From contig DGQO01000054.1 in the NCBI GenBank assembly GCA_002400445.1, positions 1 through 8,669 of the forward strand: a stretch of 8,669 nt of DNA. The letters run 5' to 3'. The position numbers and the translations under genes are program-made. This document shows positions 1-5,817 of this stretch, in pieces (position 1 is the first letter of the stretch; each line of letters opens with the position of its first letter). Under the pieces are notes generated by a model that made no database searches, was not told where the DNA came from, and saw only the letters and a list, made by a program, of their open reading frames with translations. The stretch is from Chitinophagaceae bacterium UBA4412 (GTDB lineage Bacteria > Bacteroidota > Bacteroidia > Chitinophagales > Chitinophagaceae).

Positions 1-333
1 AATGAAGATGCCATTCTTACTTCTGCAGGTGCGTTGGAAGAAATTGCCGTATGCCGGGTAAACAGCCTGGTAAAGGCCGTGGACGACCTCCACCTAAATG
101 GTATATTGGTTTATGCCACAGAAATGAAAGCTGAAAAGCGCCTCGATCAGTGTGATCTCCGTGTGCCCTGTGCCCTCGTAATGGGTGGAGAAGAAAAGGG
201 TATATATCCTGCGCTCATGAAAATTTGCGACGAAAAAATCAATATTCCCATGCCCGGCAACTTTGAGAGTTTGAATGTGAGTGTAGCCACCGGCATCGCA
301 CTCTATGAAGCAGTGCGGCAGCGCACCCAGTGA
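1..333 (+). CDS. rlmB: RlmB-type 23S rRNA (guanosine-2'-O)-methyltransferase, C-terminal part (5' truncated by window)
   Basis: This is the last 110 codons of a SpoU/TrmH-family (SPOUT fold) enzyme that uses S-adenosylmethionine to methylate a ribose 2'-OH; in E. coli RlmB the target is G2251 of 23S rRNA. The frame is open from base 1, so the start and SPOUT motif 1 lie upstream. The segment TSAGALEEIAVCRVNSL aligns by eye with the E. coli RlmB stretch around ACGAAESVPLIRVTNL. Motif 2 is LVMGGEEKGI, with Gly where Ser is more usual. Motif 3 is IPMPGNFESLNVSVATGIAL followed by YEAVRQR, the knot and AdoMet-binding signature with the invariant SLNVS. It ends at TGA, 51 bases before the next start. 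The SpoU assignment is very safe; RlmB rather than another SpoU methyltransferase rests on the IPM..SLNVSVATGI..YEA.RQR pattern. Confidence 0.9.
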   Translation, partial: NEDAILTSAGALEEIAVCRVNSLVKAVDDLHLNGILVYATEMKAEKRLDQCDLRVPCALVMGGEEKGIYPALMKICDEKINIPMPGNFESLNVSVATGIALYEAVRQRTQ

Positions 334-384
334 GGCAGCAAATCTATTTCTTAAACTGATGACGGATAACAATATCCATACACT

Positions 385-1245
385 ATGTCCAAAAAAATTT
401 CTTTGATAGAATGCCCCAGGGACGCCATGCAAGGATGGAAGGAATGGATTCCAACGGCTACCAAGGCCGCATACATCAATAGCTTATTGAAAGTAGGTTT
501 TGATACCATCGATTTTGGAAGTTTTGTTTCGCCTAAAGCCATACCCCAAATGGCAGATACGAAAGATGTGCTGAAACAACTGAACCTGCAGGATACGCAA
601 ACCAAATTATTAGCCATTGTTGCTAATGAGAAAGGAGCGCATGATGCGCTTGCTTTTGAGGGAATTAATTATTTAGGTTATCCGTTTTCTATCTCAGAAA
701 CTTTTCAGCAAAGGAACAGTAATGCATCTATCAACGAATCTGTGAAAAGGGTAGAAGAGATTCAGCAACTCTGTGTGCGGAGTGGCAGGCAACTGGTTGT
801 TTATATTTCGATGGCATTTGGAAATCCTTACGGCGATCCTTACCAAGCAGATATTGTGTTGCAATGGGCAAAGCAACTTTACCAGCTTGGTATCACCACC
901 ATTTCTTTAGCCGATACAGTGGGCCTTGCCACAGCCCCACTGGTGGAAACCATCACGAGGGATGTGATTGAAGCCTTACCAGGTGTGAATGTTGGCGTTC
1001 ATTTGCATTCGGCTAAAAGCAACTGGCAGGTAAAGGCCAACGCTGCTCTGGCAGCAGGATGCCTTCGCTTTGATGGTGCGCTCAATGGTATTGGTGGTTG
1101 CCCCATGGCCAATGATGAACTGGTAGGAAATATGGACACCGCATTAATGATCCCGTTTTTTGAGTCGAAGAATTTATTACCTGCGCTAAACGAAGTAGCC
1201 CTTGCAGAAAGCTTGCAAATGGCAGCCAAGATTTTTAATGCATAA
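385..1245 (+). CDS. Hydroxymethylglutaryl-CoA lyase family protein
   Basis: A 286-residue single TIM-barrel HMGL-like protein. The known family reaction is cleavage of HMG-CoA to acetyl-CoA and acetoacetate in leucine degradation, in the cytoplasm, with a divalent metal. Aligned by eye with human HMG-CoA lyase: PRD (R12, D13) matches the catalytic R41-D42; IDFGSFVSPK..PQM (42-56) matches IEATSFVSPKWVPQM; SETF..RNSNASINES (104-119) is retained; SLADTVG (174-180) carries the catalytic Asp at 177; HLH (H206, H208) gives the metal ligands; GIGGCP carries the catalytic Cys at 239; and N249 matches the ligand N275. Differences: Ser follows the HxH where Asp is usual, one extra residue lies between C239 and N249, and A253 occupies the place of human E279. 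The start at 385 puts the first strand at the normal distance from PRD. No Shine-Dalgarno is seen. The GSCFA gene follows 10 bases after the stop. mvaB would be the usual symbol, but activity on HMG-CoA itself is inferred. Confidence 0.88.
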   Translation: MSKKISLIECPRDAMQGWKEWIPTATKAAYINSLLKVGFDTIDFGSFVSPKAIPQMADTKDVLKQLNLQDTQTKLLAIVANEKGAHDALAFEGINYLGYPFSISETFQQRNSNASINESVKRVEEIQQLCVRSGRQLVVYISMAFGNPYGDPYQADIVLQWAKQLYQLGITTISLADTVGLATAPLVETITRDVIEALPGVNVGVHLHSAKSNWQVKANAALAAGCLRFDGALNGIGGCPMANDELVGNMDTALMIPFFESKNLLPALNEVALAESLQMAAKIFNA

Positions 1246-1255
1246 TTTTTCTGCT

Positions 1256-2233
1256 ATGGATTTCCGCCTCGAATTTTTTCCCAAAGCCTTTGCACAAAAG
1301 ATCAATATCAAAGACAAATTGTTTTTGGCCGGATCTTGTTTTACAGAACAGATTGGAGGTAAACTGGCCTCACATAAATTCACCATCATTGAAAATCCGA
1401 ATGGTATTTTATTCAATCCTGTGAGCATCTGCCGTTCTCTCACGTCTTATATTGAGGCTAAAGTTTACCAGCAGGAAGATTTGTTTTATTTCCAGGAATT
1501 GTGGGGTAGTTGGGAACATCATACCCGCTTTTCTGCCCTCACTGCAGAAAGCTGCCTTCAAAAAATAAATGCTTCGCAAGAGAGCGCTCATACTTTTTTG
1601 AAATCTGCGGATTGGCTCCTGCTCACGCTCGGTTCTGCATTTGTGTACGAAGGGGAAGCCGGCAAGGTGGTAGCAAATTGTCATAAACTGCCTACCGATA
1701 AATTTCAGAAACATTTATTAAGTACGGATGCTGTCGTTACGCATTTAGATACGCTGATTTATCGCTTAAAACAATTTAACCCGGGATTGCGCATCATTTT
1801 TACTGTGAGCCCGGTAAGGCACCTTAGAGATGGATTTGTGGCCAATAACAGGAGTAAGGCCACTTTGATTAATGCCGTGCACCATCTCGTAGATAAATTT
1901 GAAAATATTTATTATTTCCCTGCTTATGAACTGGTGATTGATGATTTGCGGGATTACCGGTTTTATGCAGAAGATATGGTGCATCCTAATTATGCTGCAA
2001 CGAATTATGTGTGGGAAAAGTTCATATCCGCTTGCATCGATGAGCCATCGCAAATTGTAATGAAAGAAATCAATAGTATTAATGCCGCCCGGCAGCACAA
2101 GGCGTTTAATGCACAAAGTAAAGCGCATCAGAAATTTTTAGCTGCATATTTACAGCGGGTGCAGCATTTGAGTCAGCAGCATCCCTACCTCAATTTGGAG
2201 GAGGAGAAAACCTTTTTTCATGGGAATGATTAA
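1256..2233 (+). CDS. GSCFA domain-containing protein (SGNH hydrolase-like)
   Basis: A 325-residue protein covering the whole GSCFA domain (PF08885), a family common in Bacteroidota with no established substrate and resembling SGNH/GDSL esterases. Residues 26-31 are GSCFTE, the family's name motif in the place of the SGNH nucleophile block. NPNGILFNP (48-56), TLGSAFVYE (124-132), VVANCHKLP (139-147), TVSPVRHLRDG (183-193) and DDLRDYRFYAEDMVHPN (229-245) are all present; the last holds the Asp240-x-x-His243 pair expected for catalysis. No signal peptide or membrane segment is seen, so it is probably cytoplasmic. The start at 1256 (MDFRLEFFPK) is preferred because the domain begins there. In-frame ATGs at 1238 and 1202 would overlap the upstream lyase gene and add residues unlike the family. 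The 10-base gap suggests co-transcription with the lyase. Hydrolase or acyltransferase activity is inference. Confidence 0.88.
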   Translation: MDFRLEFFPKAFAQKINIKDKLFLAGSCFTEQIGGKLASHKFTIIENPNGILFNPVSICRSLTSYIEAKVYQQEDLFYFQELWGSWEHHTRFSALTAESCLQKINASQESAHTFLKSADWLLLTLGSAFVYEGEAGKVVANCHKLPTDKFQKHLLSTDAVVTHLDTLIYRLKQFNPGLRIIFTVSPVRHLRDGFVANNRSKATLINAVHHLVDKFENIYYFPAYELVIDDLRDYRFYAEDMVHPNYAATNYVWEKFISACIDEPSQIVMKEINSINAARQHKAFNAQSKAHQKFLAAYLQRVQHLSQQHPYLNLEEEKTFFHGND

Positions 2234-2254
2234 ACGGCAATTTTGCAAAATGAC

Positions 2255-2869
2255 CTAATGTATTCTGTCACCCCGCACTTCTTCACTCTCCATTAATGCC
2301 GCCTCGTATTTAAGCCACTCTGCCCAGCGCTGCCTCACTATTTTTTTATCAATGTAATGCTCTGCCAGGTTAATGAAAAGCGTATAGTGCCCGGCTTCGC
2401 TTTCCATAAATTTCCGGTAGAATTTACGCATATATTCATCTTCCATTCCTTCGCTCAGTCGCTTAAATCGTTCACAACTCCTGGCTTCTATCAATGCCAT
2501 AGTGAGCATTTGATCCAGGAAGCGGTCTTGCGGGCTACCGCCTTTCTTTTGAAACCCCAGCAGTTTATTTACATACACATCTTTGCGCTGCCTGCCAAGC
2601 TGCAAATCTCTTTTGGACAGTTCTGCAAGTACCATTCTAAAATGCCCCCATTCTTCTGTAACAATCGGGCTCAGTTCCTGCACCAGTAAAGATTTTTCCG
2701 GATTTTTGGTAATCAGGGAAATGCAGGTTGTTGCTGCTTTTTGTTCACAATAAGCATGATCGGTTAGAACTTCTTCCAGGCGTATTTCTGCCAGGTTCAC
2801 CCAGCGGGGGTCAGTGGGCAATTTGAGTCCCAGGATATTTTTTACATCGGTGTTCATTTCTGCTGCCAT
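2255..2869 (-). CDS. miaE: MiaE-like tRNA-(ms2io6A)-hydroxylase
   Basis: A 204-residue ferritin-like diiron protein of the MiaE family (PF06175). In Salmonella, MiaE uses O2 to hydroxylate the isopentenyl side chain of ms2i6A at tRNA position 37, next to the anticodon. The diiron ligand pattern is complete: E42 (HAYCEQKA), E73-x-x-H76 (EEWGHF), E128 (ALIEARSCERF) and E158-x-x-H161 (ESEAGHYTLF). The N-terminal LGLKLPTDPRWV and LTDHAYCEQKAA are typical of the Bacteroidota members. Two ATGs are possible: 2869 (reported, the outer limit) and 2857 (MNTDVKNILGL). A TAATTTTG box at 2881-2874 on this strand would start transcription almost on the first ATG, which favours 2857 or a leaderless message. 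It is convergent with GSCFA (21 bases between stops) and divergent from the acylase gene. The family call is strong; the exact tRNA nucleoside depends on whether the host also carries miaA and miaB. Confidence 0.9.
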   Translation of the reverse strand: MAAEMNTDVKNILGLKLPTDPRWVNLAEIRLEEVLTDHAYCEQKAATTCISLITKNPEKSLLVQELSPIVTEEWGHFRMVLAELSKRDLQLGRQRKDVYVNKLLGFQKKGGSPQDRFLDQMLTMALIEARSCERFKRLSEGMEDEYMRKFYRKFMESEAGHYTLFINLAEHYIDKKIVRQRWAEWLKYEAALMESEEVRGDRIH

Positions 2870-2873
2870 TTTT

Positions 2874-2881
2874 CAAAATTA
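2874..2881 (-). promoter_or_regulatory. Candidate Bacteroidota -7 box for miaE
   Basis: On the minus strand this reads TAATTTTG, an exact match to the Bacteroidota -7 consensus TAnnTTTG, located 4 bases upstream of the first possible miaE ATG. No TTG is seen about 20 bases further upstream where the -33 element is expected, and the 2870-2918 stretch is AT-rich, so a chance match is possible. If real, transcription would begin at about 2869-2867, giving a leader of roughly 10-13 bases to the ATG at 2857. Confidence 0.35.
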
Positions 2882-2939
2882 ATCTATTATTTATCCCTTC
2901 TCTTTCCTTTACTTTACAATGAACAATTACTGCCTTGCT

Positions 2940-5369
2940 ATGAGAGTATTTCCAATGTTGATATTCGCCGTGCTCACGGTCACACTTGTATTTATACTGA
3001 ATACAAAAATGTTGTTGCCCGCACCGCTGGGTGCCTTGCTTTCTCCCCAGCATGGCGTATGGCAAAATGCGGAACCTGCAGACCAGGATTTTTCAGCCGA
3101 CTTTAAGTTTGATGCACTGCAGGGCAAGGCAGATGTTTATTTTGATGATCGTCTTGTACCGCATGTTTTTGCTGAAGTGGAAACAGACGCCTACTTCATT
3201 CAAGGTTACCTGCATGCCCGTTTTCGCCTCTGGCAAATGGACCTGCAAACACTCTCTGCCGCTGGTAGAGCGAGTGAAGTGGTGGGAGATATTGCCCTTA
3301 GCCATGATCGTGAATTTCGCAGGCTGGGTATGGTGTTCGCCGCAGAGCAATCGCTCAAATTAATGGACGCTGATCCGGTTACTAAATCTGTTTGCGATGC
3401 ATATACCGCTGGGGTAAATGCATACATCAATTCGCTGACAGCATCTACGTTACCACTGGAGTATAAGCTGATTGGTTATAAGCCTGGCTTGTGGAGCAAC
3501 CTTAAAACCGCACTTTTTTTAAAGTATATGAGCTATGATCTTGCGGCACATGAATCAGATTTTGAAATGACCAATGCTAAAAATTATTTCAATCCACAGG
3601 ATTTTAAATTGTTGTACCCGGCCATCCAGGATTCACTCGATCCGATTATTCCAAAGGGAACAGTATTTGCGCCACCCGGCATAAATCTCACGGTGCCTGC
3701 AGATGCAGATTCCGTTTACTTCGCCAGCCAGGTAACTGCAGAAGAACTTGATAAACCAGACCCCGAAAATGGCAGTAATAACTGGGCGGTGAGCGGTACT
3801 AAAACGCAAACTGGTGCGCCTATTTTATGCAATGATCCGCACCTCGGATTAAACCTGCCTTCTTTATGGTACGAGATGCAGATAAGTACACCCACTTTTA
3901 ATGCGTATGGTGCTACATTTCCAGGTGCACCTAATGTGATCATAGGTTTTAATGATAGTTGTGCTTTCGGTTTTACAAATGGTGGCAGAGACGTGCGGGA
4001 TTATTATGAAATAAAGTTTAAGGACGAAAGCCGCCAGGAATATTGGTTTGACAGTAGCTGGCGCAAAACCGATTTCCGCTACGAAGAAATCCTTATTGCC
4101 GGCAAGCCAGCTTTTATGGATACGGTGGCTTACACCGTTTTTGGTCCGGTGATGTATGATAAAAGTTTTGGAGGAAAGCGCAGTACAAGCCATAAAAATT
4201 ATGCAGTGAGATGGAAAGCGCATGATCCCAGCAATGAATTGCTCATCTTTAATGGCTTGAATCATGCGAAGAATTATAAAGATTATGAGGCAGCCGTGGT
4301 GCACCTGCGTACACCCGGGCAAAACTGTGTATTCGCTTGCAAAAATGGCGATATCGCCATAAGAACCCAGGGAGAATGGCCGGCAAAATGGAAAGGGCAG
4401 GGGGATTTTGTGATGCCTGGAACAGATAGCCGTTATATGTGGCAGGGTATGATACCCGACGTAGAAACGCCGTACCAGTATAATCCGGATCGGGGCTTTG
4501 TGAGCAGTGCTAATCAACGGCCCGTAGATTCTACCTACCCCTATTATTTGGGTCGGGAATATCCATCTCCACGAGGATTGATCATCAACCGTCGCCTTGC
4601 AGAAATGAACGCCATTACCCCAGAACAAATGATGGCCTTGCAAACAGACAATTATAATGTATTTGCAGAGATGGCCGTTCCCGTTTTTCTGCGGAGTATA
4701 GATACCACCGTATTAAGCAGAACGGAACTCAACTATTTTGCGCTACTGCAGCAGTGGAACCTGCGAAACGATGTGCATTCAAAAGCCACCACTGTTTTTG
4801 TAAATACCTGGGATAATTTCATGCAGGCCGTTTTTGCAGATGAATTTGCCAAAGCACCCAAGCCTACCGCCTTCCCACAAGAAAGTACGCTGCTGGAAGC
4901 TGTGCTAAGGGATACTGCGTATAAATTTTTGGATAATGTGAATACCGCACAAATAGAAACCTTGCGAGACATCAGCACGCAGGCCTTTAAAGAAGCCATT
5001 AATAAACTGGCACCTGCGGATGTAGGTGATGCGCTTGAGTGGGCAAATTATAAAGGCACAGGTGTTTATCATCTCACCAAAATCCCGTCCTTTAGCAGGC
5101 TTAACCTGCCGATTGGTGGTGGCAAAAATATCATCAACGCTGCCAGAGATAATCATGGGCCTAGCTGGCGCATGGTGGTAAGTTTAACCCAGGAAACCCA
5201 GGCATACGGCATTTATCCTGGTGGGCAGAGCGGAAACCCAGGAAGCAAATACTATGATACTTTTATATCAGACTGGGCTGAAGGAAAATATTATACACTT
5301 TGGATGATGAAGAAAGCGGAAGAGAAAGATAGCCGGGTAAAATGGACCATGCATTTTGAAAAATCATAA
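2940..5369 (+). CDS. Penicillin acylase family protein (Ntn-hydrolase), exported
   Basis: A penicillin amidase family precursor (PF01804; S45 peptidase clan). These enzymes hydrolyse acyl-amide bonds (penicillins, N-acyl-homoserine lactones and others) and mature by self-cleavage into alpha and beta chains. Numbering from the ATG at 2919 (816 residues): a hydrophobic segment at about 9-28; alpha-chain motif RLVPHVFAE..DAYFIQGYLHARFRLWQMDL (78-109); self-cleavage site G285-S286-N287-N288-W289, making Ser286 the N-terminal nucleophile; NDPHLGLNLP (305-314); SANQRP with N532, 246 residues after the nucleophile, matching Asn241 of the E. coli beta chain; and C-terminal GPSWRMVV and YPGGQSGNPGS..YD (747-780). 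I prefer the ATG at 2940 (809 residues, MRVFPMLIFAVL) because the product then starts as Bacteroidota homologues usually do; 2919 adds MNNYCLA. There is no lipobox cysteine and no clear AxA site, so it may stay membrane-anchored. The substrate is unknown. Confidence 0.92.
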   Translation: MRVFPMLIFAVLTVTLVFILNTKMLLPAPLGALLSPQHGVWQNAEPADQDFSADFKFDALQGKADVYFDDRLVPHVFAEVETDAYFIQGYLHARFRLWQMDLQTLSAAGRASEVVGDIALSHDREFRRLGMVFAAEQSLKLMDADPVTKSVCDAYTAGVNAYINSLTASTLPLEYKLIGYKPGLWSNLKTALFLKYMSYDLAAHESDFEMTNAKNYFNPQDFKLLYPAIQDSLDPIIPKGTVFAPPGINLTVPADADSVYFASQVTAEELDKPDPENGSNNWAVSGTKTQTGAPILCNDPHLGLNLPSLWYEMQISTPTFNAYGATFPGAPNVIIGFNDSCAFGFTNGGRDVRDYYEIKFKDESRQEYWFDSSWRKTDFRYEEILIAGKPAFMDTVAYTVFGPVMYDKSFGGKRSTSHKNYAVRWKAHDPSNELLIFNGLNHAKNYKDYEAAVVHLRTPGQNCVFACKNGDIAIRTQGEWPAKWKGQGDFVMPGTDSRYMWQGMIPDVETPYQYNPDRGFVSSANQRPVDSTYPYYLGREYPSPRGLIINRRLAEMNAITPEQMMALQTDNYNVFAEMAVPVFLRSIDTTVLSRTELNYFALLQQWNLRNDVHSKATTVFVNTWDNFMQAVFADEFAKAPKPTAFPQESTLLEAVLRDTAYKFLDNVNTAQIETLRDISTQAFKEAINKLAPADVGDALEWANYKGTGVYHLTKIPSFSRLNLPIGGGKNIINAARDNHGPSWRMVVSLTQETQAYGIYPGGQSGNPGSKYYDTFISDWAEGKYYTLWMMKKAEEKDSRVKWTMHFEKS

Positions 5370-5394
5370 GCATTTCACTACATACGTTTTTATT

Positions 5395-5739
5395 ATGAAA
5401 TTTATTACTTCGATATTTATCACAGCGCTACTAAGTTTTGCAGCATGTCTTTTTTTGCCATGGTGGACGATTGCCATAGCAGCGTTTATGGTTTCATTTT
5501 TTATTCCGCAGCCGCCACTACGGTCTTTTCTCTCAGGTTTTACGGCGTTATTTCTATTGTGGGCTTTACTCAGTTTTGTGCTCAGCTATAACAACGAACA
5601 TCTGCTGGCGCACAAAGTATCTGTAGTCATTATAAAAACCGATAGCCCGTTCCTGCTTATTCTTGCCACCGCCTTAATCGGTGGTATTGTGGCCGGCTTG
5701 GCATCACTTACTGCAGCCTTTGCCCGCAAGCCCAGGTAA
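5395..5739 (+). CDS. Small membrane protein of unknown function, four predicted helices
   Basis: I do not recognise the family. The product is 114 residues from the ATG at 5395 (MKFITSIFITALL). An upstream in-frame TTG at 5356 would overlap the acylase gene and put hydrophilic residues ahead of the first helix, so 5395 is preferred. Hydrophobic segments lie at about 4-20, 22-38, 46-64 and 85-108. Charges (K2, R43 in the short PQPPLRS turn, the C-terminal RKPR) fit both ends and the middle turn facing the cytoplasm, with the 65-84 loop (YNNEHLLAHKVSVVIIKTDS) outside. No catalytic motif, Cys pair or metal-binding cluster is seen. It begins 25 bases after the acylase stop on the same strand with no terminator between them, so co-transcription and a membrane-linked role alongside the acylase are plausible but inferred. 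It looks like a real gene because of its coherent topology and spacing. Confidence 0.75.
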   Translation: MKFITSIFITALLSFAACLFLPWWTIAIAAFMVSFFIPQPPLRSFLSGFTALFLLWALLSFVLSYNNEHLLAHKVSVVIIKTDSPFLLILATALIGGIVAGLASLTAAFARKPR

Positions 5740-5770
5740 AACAAAATCGGTTATCACAAATCTCTTTTAG

Positions 5771-5778
5771 CATTTTTG
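5771..5778 (+). promoter_or_regulatory. Possible -7 box upstream of the DUF5686 gene
   Basis: CATTTTTG matches five of the six fixed positions of TAnnTTTG, the first T being replaced by C. It would give a leader of about 34 bases before the ATG at 5818. No -33 TTG is seen at the right distance. The 78-base gap (5740-5817), longer than the 25 bases before the previous gene, is the main other reason to suspect a separate promoter. Confidence 0.25.
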
Positions 5779-5817
5779 TAGCACTTCGCACTTTAACTTC
5801 GGCGAACAAACGCTCTT

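Noticed and set aside
364..377. Small inverted repeat GGATA-ACAA-TATCC just before the HMG-CoA lyase start
   Set aside because: Five-base arms are expected by chance and nothing nearby (promoter box or T-run) supports a role.
1202..1255. N-terminal extension of the GSCFA protein
   Set aside because: These codons overlap the end of the HMG-CoA lyase gene and the added residues do not resemble the start of GSCFA proteins, which fits MDFRLEFFPK at 1256.
2910..2917. TACTTTAC as a -7 promoter box for the acylase gene
   Set aside because: It matches only four of the six fixed positions of TAnnTTTG and has no -33 element, so it is too weak to list as a feature.
3864..4643. Long open frame on the minus strand (259 codons) inside the acylase gene
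   Set aside because: It lies fully within a gene with clear family motifs, its translation shows no recognisable domain, and it is best explained as a shadow of the coding strand's codon pattern.
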